Assembly (NCBI GenBank): GCA_030532685.1 | Contig: JAUNKN010000003.1 | Location: forward strand, 62,001 to 126,000 | Origin: Bacteroidales bacterium | GTDB lineage: Bacteria > Bacteroidota > Bacteroidia > Bacteroidales > Bacteroidaceae | Reading direction: 5' to 3' | DNA length: 64,000 bases | In this document: positions 9,226 through 17,389 of the stretch, in pieces | Numbering within the stretch: the first letter of the stretch is position 1 | Layout: every line of letters starts with the position of its first letter | Notes under the pieces: generated by a model | Databases searched by the model: none | Seen by the model: the letters and a program-made list of their open reading frames with translations, nothing else | Told to the model about the DNA's origin: nothing | Translations under genes and position numbers: made by a program

Positions 9226-9333
9226 TTATTTCTTTTTCCCTAAGATTGCTGCGATCGCAGAAGCTGCGGCAAGCACTGTACCAGCTGTGTTTACAACTTT
9301 CTTTGCTGTTTCAAGTTTGTCTTTTCCTGCCAT
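9226..9333 (-). CDS. Small basic helical peptide (35 aa), candidate
   Basis: ATG at 9333 and TAA at 9226-9228 encode 35 residues. The start is MAGKDKLETAKKVV, followed by an Ala/Val/Ile-rich stretch (about residues 17-31) and a GKKK end. The composition suggests a membrane-active or membrane-associated helix. Its partner downstream is acidic, so a basic/acidic peptide pair is possible. A minus-strand TACCTTTC about 130 nt upstream is a weak -7 candidate. No homology is recognised. Confidence 0.4.
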   Translation of the reverse strand: MAGKDKLETAKKVVNTAGTVLAAASAIAAILGKKK

Positions 9334-9543
9334 AATTAGGATGAGTATTTAAGAATGTGTGTTAATTTGAATCTCTACGCTTATGGGTAGAATGAATTGA
9401 GGAGAAATCGTTGCCCGATAGAGCAAGCAGATGCCAATCTTCTTTCTCAAACATTTGTGGAAAGGTAAGATTGAGTTGACAGGAGCGAAGCTGTTGTGGG
9501 GTGGAGTGCTTTGAAGAAGAAAGCGATGGCCTGGCAGATTGCT

Positions 9544-10083
9544 CCTCGCGCGCGCGTACCTCCTAATAGCTTGCTGTTTTTTGCTTCCATTGCTTCCATG
9601 ATGTGTGCTAAGTGGTTGGAATATAGGAACTTGCTGTGTGGAAGGAAACCGTCGATTTACTTCCACACTTCCACTGTCTTGCGGAAGCCAAGCGTGGAGT
9701 GTGAGAAGGAGAGCGAGAGTACTTCGGAGTGTTTGCTTCCATCGTCCTCTGCCTTGAAAATCAATTATTTAGTGCGTGCAGTGGAAGCCGTGGAGGTGAA
9801 AAGCGTGTTGTAAGGGAGTAGACACGTATGCGCGCGAGGGACAAGCCACAGAAAGTGTGGAGTTTATGGGGAGAAAGTTGAGCTTGCCTTGTCGAAAATT
9901 CTGCGTCCCACGTAGATTTTTCTACGTGGGACGTAGGAAATGCTGCGTGGGAGAGCGAAGTCTTGAAGAGCCTCGGGAGGAAAAAGAGCAAGCTATGGGA
10001 GGAGGCGAAAAGGGTTGGGTGTTTATTTTATGTTAAACTTTGGCCGAAAGGGGGCATAAAAAGATTTGCCAGGTATGTATACC
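9544..10083 (-). repeat. Composite intergenic element, copy A
   Basis: Orientation is given by the GGTATACATACC end, which lies at the right (10072-10083, read as GGTATGTATACC). From left to right: CG tract 9547-9556; arm ending GCTTCCATTGCTTCCA at 9577-9598; internal GTGTGGAAG/CTTCCACAC hairpin near 9635-9670; opposite arm 9781-9802; second CG tract 9831-9836; 12-bp palindrome plus TCCCACG units with unit ends at 9931 and 9952 (21 bp apart); TTTAAC and GGCATAA block at 10031-10060. No gene lies between 9334 and 10289. Unlike the other copies its GGTATACATACC end does not face a gene's 3' end. Confidence 0.85.
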
Positions 10084-10207
10084 CATGCAGCGCGCAGAAA
10101 GATGGCTTCGTGTGGAAGTCCTACTGAAAGGGAAGGAGGAGAACAAAATATCGAGCATCGCGATGCTTTTTGCCCACTCGACTCTCTCGCTTTCGACAGA
10201 AAAGTGT

Positions 10208-10215
10208 ATTTTTGT
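10208..10215 (+). promoter_or_regulatory. -7 box upstream of yihY
   Basis: TATTTTTG matches TAnnTTTG, 75 nt upstream of the chosen ATG; no clear TTG at -33. Confidence 0.45.
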
Positions 10216-10289
10216 GATGGCGTCCCTTTTGCTGGAGCGCATAGCCAGAGATTCCTTTGGCTGCAAGTACTTTGAATTTTATTTTACCT

Positions 10290-11519
10290 ATGTCTTTTTC
10301 TTTTCCCTCTTATCAACGATTGCGTCGCATTGCCCTGCTCATGTGGAAGGCCTATGAAGAAAAGCGATTTTCGACCAATGTGGCTGCCCTTACCTATACC
10401 ACCGTGCTTTCGGTGGTGCCTCTCCTCGCGCTGACGCTGGCCTTGGGGCGCGGCTTTGGTTTGGAGCACTACATCGAGGCGCAGCTGAGAGCCAACTTGA
10501 ACGTGCAGGAGGGAGTGATTGAACAGCTCATGACTTTTGCCAATAGCTACATCTCTCGCACGCAGGATGGAATGATTGTCGGGGTGAGCTTGCTCGTGTT
10601 GCTCTTTACGCTCATTTCCTTGGTCAATAACATTGAGGAAAAGTTCAATGCCCTGTGGGGCATAAAGACCTCGCGCTCGCTGCTCTCGTTTTCCCTCTCT
10701 TACTTGGGGCTGGTGGTGTTTTTGATTTTTGCCTTGGTCTTTCTGAGCGGTCTGTGGATCACGGTGCTGCGACTCTTGGAGTATTTGCCTCCTTATGAAC
10801 TCCTGGAATCGTTCATGCCCTTTCTGATTTTTGTGGGGAAATGTCTGACGAGCGGAGGCTTGTTTATCCTCATGTACAAGTTCATTCCGATGACGCGTGT
10901 ACACTGGCGCAACACACTCTTTCCTGGACTTTTGGCAGGCACGCTCTTTACGCTTTTGCAGCAGTTTTACATTCAGAGCCAGTTGTTTTTAAGCAGCTAC
11001 AATGCGGTCTATGGTTCTTTTGCCCTTTTGCCCTTGCTCATGATGTGGCTCTATTTGACTTGGACCATAGGGCTGGGAGGAGTATTGCTCTCGCATGTGT
11101 TGCAGTGTGCCGAATATCTTGATCAGCGTGAGGTCGACACCTTGTCGCACAACACACGCGATCTCGTCGCGCTGACGCTGTTGCAAAAAATTGTGCGCCG
11201 CTTCCTCGCGGGCAAGGAAAGTTTGACTACTTTTGAACTGGCCGAACAGGCTTTGCTCTCTCCCTTATTGGTGCGCCAGGAGTTGCAGCGCTTGGAGCGG
11301 GTCGGGGTGCTTTGTCACATTGAAGAGGAGCACGACAGTGTTTATAAGCTCGATACAGACATTTACAGAGTGCGCGTGAGCGAAGTGTTGACCTGGCTGG
11401 ACGAGGAGGGCCGTCAGCTCGAGCTGACCACGGCCTCGCAGGATATGACCGAGCTGGCAAAACTTCGTGAGGCTTTCCGCTTGGAGCCGTCGGTCGATAA
11501 ATTGCTCAAGGAGTTGTAG
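10290..11519 (+). CDS. YihY/BrkB family inner-membrane protein
   Basis: A 409-residue polytopic protein of the YihY/UPF0761 family, once mis-assigned as RNase BN. The N-terminal part has about six hydrophobic segments, including the conserved stretch ALTYTTVLSVVPLLALTLAL. The last 120 residues are soluble and look like a winged-helix domain, as in several longer family members. Function is not established. ATG 10290 is preferred over upstream non-ATG starts. A strong terminator follows. Confidence 0.85.
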   Translation: MSFSFPSYQRLRRIALLMWKAYEEKRFSTNVAALTYTTVLSVVPLLALTLALGRGFGLEHYIEAQLRANLNVQEGVIEQLMTFANSYISRTQDGMIVGVSLLVLLFTLISLVNNIEEKFNALWGIKTSRSLLSFSLSYLGLVVFLIFALVFLSGLWITVLRLLEYLPPYELLESFMPFLIFVGKCLTSGGLFILMYKFIPMTRVHWRNTLFPGLLAGTLFTLLQQFYIQSQLFLSSYNAVYGSFALLPLLMMWLYLTWTIGLGGVLLSHVLQCAEYLDQREVDTLSHNTRDLVALTLLQKIVRRFLAGKESLTTFELAEQALLSPLLVRQELQRLERVGVLCHIEEEHDSVYKLDTDIYRVRVSEVLTWLDEEGRQLELTTASQDMTELAKLREAFRLEPSVDKLLKEL

Positions 11520-11525
11520 AAAAAC

Positions 11526-11579
11526 ATTCACCTCCTCTATCTCAACGAACTTGCGAGATAGAGGAGGTGAATCTTTTTT
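11526..11579 (+). terminator. Terminator after yihY
   Basis: A perfect 18-bp stem (11526-11543 with 11555-11572), 11-nt loop, then TTTTTT. Confidence 0.92.
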
Positions 11580-11605
11580 CGGTAGAATGAGCTACACATT
11601 GTGGG

Positions 11606-12253
11606 CTATTGGAGTGTAGGGCTACCCGCGCGACGTCCATTGACGATGCGCTGACCGACACTGGGCGCAGCCTTGGGCGTGAAGCCAGGGAGATTGCGCT
11701 GAGGAGCATTGTAGGAGGGCCAAGACCAAGCGTCGAATTCGCCAAACATATAATTGCCCGAGAAGTGATTCCAGCGATTCCAATGAGAGAGTTTGGTGAG
11801 ATTGAACACAAAGTTGGAACCGTTGATGCGCCCACGGAAATTGTAGGGGGTGAGTGAGTAGTCGTAGATCTCGACGTTCAAGTTGGGATCGTGGGGATAG
11901 TTGATGAGGAGGGTACCTCCACGCACTTCCCAATAGAAAGCGTGATATTGATATTCGTAGGGCCCGTAGCGATAAAAGTCTACCTGCTTGCCCGTACCCG
12001 AGCGTGCGCCGTAATAGTCGCTGTAGAAAATGATGTGGCTATAGTCGGCATCGAATTGTTGCCATTGTCCCGTGTGGGGGTGGCGTGCGGAATAGAACAT
12101 ACCGAAGTCGCCTTTCCACTGCCCGCTGATGATGTTAGCGCGGGAGCGGTCGGTGCCTCTCTCGTCGTAGTAGGGGTCGTCTACATAGATGTCGCAAGCG
12201 GCAAAATTGAGGGCCGAGAGGAGCAAGAGAAGAAGAGGGTATATCTTTTTCAT
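11606..12253 (-). CDS. Lipoprotein of unknown function
   Basis: A 215-residue protein with a lipoprotein signal: MKKIYPLLLLLLSALN, then the lipobox-like FAAC. The mature part is rich in Tyr, Asp, Trp and Asn (for example YVDDPYYDERG and SHWNRWNHFSGNYMFG) and reads like an all-beta lipocalin-like domain, though no family is recognised. The longest frame starts at 12397, but ATG 12253 (or 12259) gives the signal peptide and matches normal lipoprotein starts. Ser/Asp are not enriched after the lipid Cys, so surface exposure cannot be judged. Confidence 0.7.
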   Translation of the reverse strand: MKKIYPLLLLLLSALNFAACDIYVDDPYYDERGTDRSRANIISGQWKGDFGMFYSARHPHTGQWQQFDADYSHIIFYSDYYGARSGTGKQVDFYRYGPYEYQYHAFYWEVRGGTLLINYPHDPNLNVEIYDYSLTPYNFRGRINGSNFVFNLTKLSHWNRWNHFSGNYMFGEFDAWSWPSYNAPQRNLPGFTPKAAPSVGQRIVNGRRAGSPTLQ

Positions 12254-12330
12254 ATCCATTGTTTTTTCGGGGTTACAAGAGCAAATGTATAGCAAACACC
12301 ACAACTGACCAAGCAAATGATGATGAAAAA

Positions 12331-12374
12331 CGCGAAACTTCTCGAGAATTTGATATTCTTTGAGAAGTTTCGCG
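12331..12374 (-). terminator. Terminator after greA
   Basis: A 13-bp stem (12331-12343 with 12362-12374), extended inside by a second short pairing. On the minus strand it is followed by TTTTT. Confidence 0.85.
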
Positions 12375-12397
12375 ATGCTTACTTGTTTAAACGACAA

Positions 12398-12865
12398 TTA
12401 GTCGACGCTGATGTTCATGATTTCGAGTGTGATGGGGCCGCGAGGGGTTTGTGCCTCGACCACATCGCCAACTTTGTGTCCCAAGAGGGCTTGAGCGATG
12501 GGCGTGGTGCTCGATATTTTTCCAGCACGCAAGTCGGCTTCACTTTCGGACACGATGGTGTATTTCATCACCGCACCCACCTTGACGTTTTTCATCTCGA
12601 CGGTCGAGAGGATTTGCACGATGTCGGTGCGTATTTTGGTCGTGTCGATGATTTTGGCCGTAGCAATCACCGCTTTGAGTTCATTGATTTTGGTTTCGAG
12701 AATAGCCTGTGCCTCTTTGGCTGCATCGTATTCGGCATTCTCAGAAAGGTCGCCCTTGTCGCGAGCTTCGGCGATGGCAGCCGAGGCCGCAGGACGATCA
12801 AATTGTTCCATTTGTTTGAGTTGAGCCACGAGCTTGTCGTAGCCCTCTTGGGTCATATAAGCCAT
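12398..12865 (-). CDS. greA: Transcription elongation factor GreA
   Basis: A 155-residue Gre factor that stimulates RNA polymerase's intrinsic cleavage of backtracked transcripts. The N-terminal coiled coil contains the tip residues in EARDKGDLSENAEYDAAKE, including the conserved acidic D and E. The C-terminal domain holds the ISSTTPIAQALLGHKVGD signature. The longest frame extends to 13087 inside rnc, but ATG 12865 gives MAYMTQEGYDKL, the normal GreA start. It begins 13 nt after the rnc stop, so it is probably transcribed with rnc. Confidence 0.95.
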   Translation of the reverse strand: MAYMTQEGYDKLVAQLKQMEQFDRPAASAAIAEARDKGDLSENAEYDAAKEAQAILETKINELKAVIATAKIIDTTKIRTDIVQILSTVEMKNVKVGAVMKYTIVSESEADLRAGKISSTTPIAQALLGHKVGDVVEAQTPRGPITLEIMNISVD

Positions 12866-12878
12866 TGGATTGTTGTCT

Positions 12879-15278
12879 TTATGGTTCAGGGAGAGATGCT
12901 TCGCTATTGGGGCGTCGAGAAGCATCGGTAGATTGAGGTTGTTGGGAAGAGGCTGCAGTTTGTGCCGCATCGCCTCCTCTCTTTTTGCCACCACGGCGGC
13001 CTCCACGACGTCGGCGAGCATTTTTCTCGCTGCGCTCGTCATTGCTCGCAGGCGTTTCTTGGAGAGAGCTTTGTGGCTCGAGAGCAATTTCTACGATGGG
13101 ATTTTCCACGATTTCCTCTTCGCCCAGGAGTTTGCGGGCGCGCTCGATGGCACGCTGTTCGCGAGCTTCCTGAAGCTTGCGTTCGTGTTTCTCCGCGCGA
13201 TGGCTTTGCTCGGCAGGAGGGAGAGTCGTATTGGTGAAAGCACTCGCGTTTTGACGAGTACCTGCACGGCGACCTTTGCGAGTTTTTTCGCTCTTTTCAC
13301 TCTCTGTTGCAGCGTCTTCTACAGGGGGAAGCACGGTGAGTGGAGCACTTTCCGTGAGAGTCGTTTCTTCTTGGCTTGTAGCGCTCTCTGCTGCGGCTAC
13401 AGGCTCTTCCTGCGCGGCGTCCTCTTCTTCCTCTTCGACCGCTACGGGCCAAGGGTAGGCCAGCTTGATTTTGCGTGTTGGGGCGTTCTTGTTAGAGGTA
13501 GAAGGTTGAGCAACTGTCGTCGCTGCGGCAGGGGTAGAGGGAGTAGAAAGCGTTTCGATGGCCTCTTCCCCTGATTGGAGTTTCTCCTGTTGGACTCGGC
13601 CAGCAGGTGCTTCTTGTGCAGCTTCTTCGTGAGGGGGAAGTAGCTCGATAGGAGCGGTGCTTGCTGTGCTTTGAAGAGGCTGTGTGGAGGAGTCTACGAC
13701 GGGGGCGGGAGTCGTCTCTTCACAAGCTACGACAGGAGCAGCGCAGGCTTCGCTGAACGTTTGTTCCGTTGGGCAAGGTTCTTGGCCCGCTACCGTCGTG
13801 CTTTGTGCAGGGACTACTTGCTCCGTGCGGCTTGCGCTCTCGATGTTGCGCGCTTCCTTTTCTTCAGGATGAGAAGAGTGAGCTGTTTCGAGAGCTTCGA
13901 CCACTTGTAGCAGCGGCGTAGCTACCGCGGCAACTTTGTGGCGATGAGCATTGTTGGTAGCCTTGGAGCTGTGTTCGGTCGTCGTGGTTTGCTCTTCGGC
14001 GGCAACGATAGTTGGTTGAGAAGCAATCGCAGTGTCGGCCTGAGCAGGAGCTTGAGTGCTTCCTACTGCCTTTTCTGCGGCTTCGGGCTGTGCGGGTTTC
14101 TCGCGACGTTCCGAGCGTTCTGCACGTTGCTCGGCTTGCTCTGAGCGCTCGCTGCGTTCTTTGCGCTCCTTGTGTTCGCGCTTGGGACGTTCTTCGTTGA
14201 GCGTGTCGCTGACCGCGGGCTCTTGAGCGGCTGTGTTTTGCTCCTTGCGTGAGGAGGAGTCAGGGCGTTCTTGTTTCGCGTTTTTCTCGCTCTTCTTTTC
14301 GTTTTTCTTTGTGCCCTTGGTTTCCTGTTTCTCCTCTTGCTTTTCTTCGCGTTTCTCTTCGCGCTTTTCTTCACGCTTTATTTCGCGTTCCTTGCGCTCT
14401 TTGCTCTCCTTCTTGTTGCGCTCCTTGCGAGGAGTAGCGCCTTCTTTGGCCAATTCCTCTTCAATTTCGGCAATCTTAGGCAGGCAGAACACTTCGTTGG
14501 CCTCCATGGCGGTGCGCTTTTCCTTGGCGCGGAAGATTTGGTCAATGAAGTCGACTTCACGGCGCATACGCGTCAAGGCTTCCTTGGCGGCACTCTGGTG
14601 ACTCTCCTTTTTGGAAAGGCCGCGGCCATCGCCTGCATAGAGCCCTTCGATGACGATGGTCGTGTGGAACTGCTCGTTGTTGCCCTGTCCGCCTTTTTCC
14701 TTGAGGTCGAGGCGAATCTTGTTCTTTTGGCACCATTCGAGCAACTTGCTCTTGAAGTTCACCTCTTTCTCGGCCACGGCTTTGAGGTCGAGCGCGGCTC
14801 CGATGATGCGCTGTTCGATGAATTGATAAGCGTAGCGAAAGCCACGGTCCAGGTAAATCGCTCCCATCAGGGCTTCAAAGGTATTGCCTGGAAGGTAGGA
14901 TTTTTGTGAGCGGCCACTGGTCTGGCTTTGGATTAGGCGGTCGATGCCCAATTCTTTGGCCAGCGCGCCGAGACTCTCTCGCGAAACGATTTTTGAGCGA
15001 GTGTTGGTCAAGAAACCCTCGCGCTTGTTGGGGAAGTGGCGAAACACGATATCGCTCACCACCGTTTCGAGCACAGCATCGCCCAAGAATTCAAGGCGCT
15101 CGTTGTTGAGAGGCTTGTTGCCGAGACGCTTGGAGCGATACTCCTGCGACTTGTGGGCAAAAGCTGTGCGATAAAGGTCGATATTGTGGGGATAGAACCC
15201 CATTATGGCATAAAGTGCAGAGCGAAACTCGCGGTCTTTCGAGAAAAAGAGTTTTGCTCTATCAAATAAATTTTTCAT
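12879..15278 (-). CDS. rnc: Ribonuclease III with a very long disordered C-terminal extension
   Basis: A 799-residue protein. Residues 1-170 are the RNase III domain: NERLEFLGD at 59-67, with catalytic Glu63, Asp67 and Glu135 (NTFEALMGAIYLD). Residues 174-240 are the double-stranded RNA-binding domain (FHTTIVIEG, KKESHQSAAKEAL). Typical bacterial RNase III stops near 220-340 residues. Here about 550 further residues follow: a Lys/Glu/Arg-rich charged stretch (about 260-400), a long Ala/Pro/Thr/Glu-rich low-complexity stretch, and a basic RRRRGGRRGGKKRGG patch at 755-769. There is one continuous frame with no stop. The extension resembles RNase E-type scaffolding tails in composition only. A 20-bp hairpin lies just upstream of the ATG. 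Confidence 0.9.
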   Translation of the reverse strand: MKNLFDRAKLFFSKDREFRSALYAIMGFYPHNIDLYRTAFAHKSQEYRSKRLGNKPLNNERLEFLGDAVLETVVSDIVFRHFPNKREGFLTNTRSKIVSRESLGALAKELGIDRLIQSQTSGRSQKSYLPGNTFEALMGAIYLDRGFRYAYQFIEQRIIGAALDLKAVAEKEVNFKSKLLEWCQKNKIRLDLKEKGGQGNNEQFHTTIVIEGLYAGDGRGLSKKESHQSAAKEALTRMRREVDFIDQIFRAKEKRTAMEANEVFCLPKIAEIEEELAKEGATPRKERNKKESKERKEREIKREEKREEKREEKQEEKQETKGTKKNEKKSEKNAKQERPDSSSRKEQNTAAQEPAVSDTLNEERPKREHKERKERSERSEQAEQRAERSERREKPAQPEAAEKAVGSTQAPAQADTAIASQPTIVAAEEQTTTTEHSSKATNNAHRHKVAAVATPLLQVVEALETAHSSHPEEKEARNIESASRTEQVVPAQSTTVAGQEPCPTEQTFSEACAAPVVACEETTPAPVVDSSTQPLQSTASTAPIELLPPHEEAAQEAPAGRVQQEKLQSGEEAIETLSTPSTPAAATTVAQPSTSNKNAPTRKIKLAYPWPVAVEEEEEDAAQEEPVAAAESATSQEETTLTESAPLTVLPPVEDAATESEKSEKTRKGRRAGTRQNASAFTNTTLPPAEQSHRAEKHERKLQEAREQRAIERARKLLGEEEIVENPIVEIALEPQSSLQETPASNDERSEKNARRRRGGRRGGKKRGGDAAQTAASSQQPQSTDASRRPNSEASLPEP

Positions 15279-15330
15279 GAGAAAATGTGGGGAGAAATAA
15301 GACTAATGACCCACAGACACGAAAATAAGT

Positions 15331-15375
15331 TTTGTACGCTTTGCCATTGCAAGAGGCAATAGCAAAGCGTACAAA
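15331..15375 (-). promoter_or_regulatory. 20-bp hairpin in the rnc leader
   Basis: Arms 15331-15350 and 15356-15375 enclose a 5-nt loop. The only non-Watson-Crick position (C against A in the plus strand) becomes a U.G pair in the minus-strand RNA, so the stem is unbroken in the transcript. It sits 52 nt upstream of the rnc ATG and 53 nt after the fabF stop. It could be an RNase III processing and autoregulation site, as known for rnc leaders in other bacteria, or an attenuator. Confidence 0.6.
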
Positions 15376-15428
15376 GCTTTGTCCAAAAGTAGGCCTACAC
15401 CCCGATGGATGCAGGGGAGTGTGGAGCT

Positions 15429-16691
15429 TTAGTCGTTGTACTTCTTCACGATGCAGCAAGCATTGTGTCCACCGAAACCAAAGGTGTTGGAGAGGGCGGC
15501 GCGCACGGTGCGCTCTTGTGCTTTGTTGAAAGTGAAGTTCAAGTTGTAGTCGATGTTTTCATCGTTGTCGCCCTCCTCGTGGTTGATGGTGGGAGGTACG
15601 ATGTCGTTCTTGACCGACAGGCAGCAAGCGATGCATTCTACAGCACCAGCAGCACCCAAGAGGTGGCCCGTCATAGACTTGGTCGAAGAAATGTTGAGGT
15701 TGTAAGCGTGCTGGCCAAATACTTGTGTGATGGCCTTGGCTTCTGACACGTCGCCCACGGGCGTAGAAGTACCGTGCACGTTGATGTAGTCGATGTCCTC
15801 GGGTTGCATGCCTGCATCTTTCAAAGCGCGCGACATCACGAGGTTGGCGCCGAGTCCTTCGGGGTGCGAAGCGGTGAGGTGGTGCGCGTCGGCACTCATA
15901 CCCGTACCTGCGATTTCGCAATAGATTTTAGCACCACGAGCCTTGGCGTGTTCGAGTTCTTCGAGAATGAGGATACCCGCTCCTTCGCCCATGACAAAGC
16001 CATCGCGGCTGGCCGAGAAGGGACGGCTGGCCGTGGTGGGAGAGTCGTTGCGTGTGGAGAGCGCGTGCATGGCATTGAAGCCACCCACACCACCAGGAGT
16101 AATAGCTGCTTCGGCACCGCCCGTTACGATAACATTGGCCTTGCCCAAACGAATCAAATTGAAGGCGTCGGCAATGGCGTTGGTCGACGAAGCACAGGCC
16201 GAGGTCGTCGTGTAGTTGGGCCCGTGGAAGCCGTAGTGGATAGAGATGCGTCCCGAAGCAATGTCGGCAATCATCTTGGGGATGAAGAAGGGATTGAAAC
16301 GAGGGCCCTTTTCCTTGTTAAGGGCGTAGTCGCCGATTTGCTCTTCAAAGGTATGGATACCGCCGATACCCACACCGAGCACCACGCCCACCTCTTTCTT
16401 GTCGATGGTGTCGAGATCCATGCCGCTGTCTTTCACAGCTTCCATTGCTGCTACGAGTGCATACTGCTCGTAGAGGTCCATTTTGCGAATCTCCTTTTTG
16501 TCAATGAAATCTGCGGCCTGAAAGTCCTTCACTTCACAGGCAAACTGGGTTTTGAAAGCCGAGGGGTCGAACCCCTTGATGGGAGCAGCACCGCTGCGTC
16601 CATTCACAAGTGAGTTCCAAAACTGTTCGATATTGTTACCCACGGGGGTAAGGGCACCGAGGCCGGTGACAACTACTCGTTTGAGTTCCAT
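15429..16691 (-). CDS. fabF: Beta-ketoacyl-ACP synthase II
   Basis: A 420-residue condensing enzyme that elongates acyl-ACP with malonyl-ACP in fatty-acid synthesis. Cys166 is the nucleophile (TTTSACASST), and the two catalytic histidines are in NVHGTSTPVGD and KSMTGHLLGAAG. The open frame runs to 16739, but ATG 16691 gives MELKRVVVTGLGALTPVGN, the family start. Upstream acpP and downstream rnc form the usual Bacteroidetes order. Confidence 0.96.
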   Translation of the reverse strand: MELKRVVVTGLGALTPVGNNIEQFWNSLVNGRSGAAPIKGFDPSAFKTQFACEVKDFQAADFIDKKEIRKMDLYEQYALVAAMEAVKDSGMDLDTIDKKEVGVVLGVGIGGIHTFEEQIGDYALNKEKGPRFNPFFIPKMIADIASGRISIHYGFHGPNYTTTSACASSTNAIADAFNLIRLGKANVIVTGGAEAAITPGGVGGFNAMHALSTRNDSPTTASRPFSASRDGFVMGEGAGILILEELEHAKARGAKIYCEIAGTGMSADAHHLTASHPEGLGANLVMSRALKDAGMQPEDIDYINVHGTSTPVGDVSEAKAITQVFGQHAYNLNISSTKSMTGHLLGAAGAVECIACCLSVKNDIVPPTINHEEGDNDENIDYNLNFTFNKAQERTVRAALSNTFGFGGHNACCIVKKYND

Positions 16692-16832
16692 ACAGGGGAG
16701 GAAAATGACGGGTTCGTTTTTAACGGAGGTTTTTCTCACTGCGCTGGCGCAAAAGCCGCATTAGGCGTTTTGTGCGGTAGGAAAAACCTTTTGAGGGAAG
16801 GGAGGGGGCGTGAATGCTTGTGGAAATACTGA

Positions 16833-16887
16833 AATTGTGCTAATGCGTTCTTGTCCGCATGGGGCCAACCAACACATTAGCACAATT
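16833..16887 (-). promoter_or_regulatory. Hairpin between acpP and fabF
   Basis: Perfect 13-bp arms at 16833-16845 and 16875-16887 with a 29-nt loop, about 45 nt after the acpP stop. No T tract follows on the minus strand, so it looks more like a 3'-end stabiliser or processing stem separating highly expressed acpP from fabF than a terminator. A second small stem (CCGCA/TGCGG followed by CTTTTG) is closer to fabF at about 16756-16778. Confidence 0.5.
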
Positions 16888-16933
16888 CAGCACTCTCCCA
16901 CCACCGTAGCGATGAGAGGTAGTGAGGTTTTGA

Positions 16934-17167
16934 TTATACGTGAGCCTCGATATATTCGATAGCTTGGCCTACGGTACCAATCTTTTCAGATTCTTCCTCA
17001 GGAATGGTGATGTTGAATTCCTTTTCGAGGTCCATCATCAGTTCCACAGTTTCGAGAGAGTCAGCACCAAGATCGTTGGTGAAGCTTGCTTCGTTCTTCA
17101 CGTCAGCAGCATCAACGCTGAGCTTCTCAACGATGATAGCCTTTACTTTTTCTGCAATTTCAGACAT
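16934..17167 (-). CDS. acpP: Acyl carrier protein
   Basis: A 77-residue acidic protein. Ser37 in GADSLETVE receives the 4'-phosphopantetheine arm that carries growing acyl chains. Length and four-helix pattern are standard. ATG 17167 follows a strong promoter, and fabF is directly downstream. Confidence 0.97.
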   Translation of the reverse strand: MSEIAEKVKAIIVEKLSVDAADVKNEASFTNDLGADSLETVELMMDLEKEFNITIPEEESEKIGTVGQAIEYIEAHV

Positions 17168-17221
17168 AGTTGTGATTATGTTTTGGGTTTGTAATTCGCT
17201 TTTTGGAATGATTTACGGGTG

Positions 17222-17253
17222 CAAAAATACGGCTTATTCTTCGGATAAACAAA
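17222..17253 (-). promoter_or_regulatory. acpP promoter
   Basis: On the minus strand: TTTG (17250-17253), a 20-nt spacer, then TATTTTTG (17222-17229), a full match to the Bacteroidetes consensus. The leader to ATG 17167 is about 50 nt. Confidence 0.8.
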
Positions 17254-17344
17254 CATTTGTGCTTTTTTTTGCGCAAAGCCGATAGATTTGTGCAGTGGTA
17301 ATGCGGGAGTAGGTTGCCACCTCTATTCTTTATGGCCAGAGAAT

Positions 17345-17383
17345 GACCACTCACTTCTCTGTGGTGGAAGAGGGTGAGTGGTC
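17345..17383. terminator. Stem-loop between acpP promoter region and a lipoprotein gene
   Basis: 10-bp arms 17345-17354 and 17374-17383. A CTTTTT follows on the plus side only, so for the minus-strand lipoprotein gene ending at 17390 it is an atypical terminator. Confidence 0.45.
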
Positions 17384-17389
17384 GTCTTT

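Noticed and set aside
9544..10083. Composite elements considered as insertion sequences
   Set aside because: No transposase or remnant is visible in any of the six copies, and the two outer ends are not inverted copies of each other (GGTATACATACC is at one end only).
10081..10289. Small ORFs spanning the right edge of element copy A (10040-10357 and 10066-10275)
   Set aside because: They run through the anchor motif and the yihY promoter and have no conserved features.
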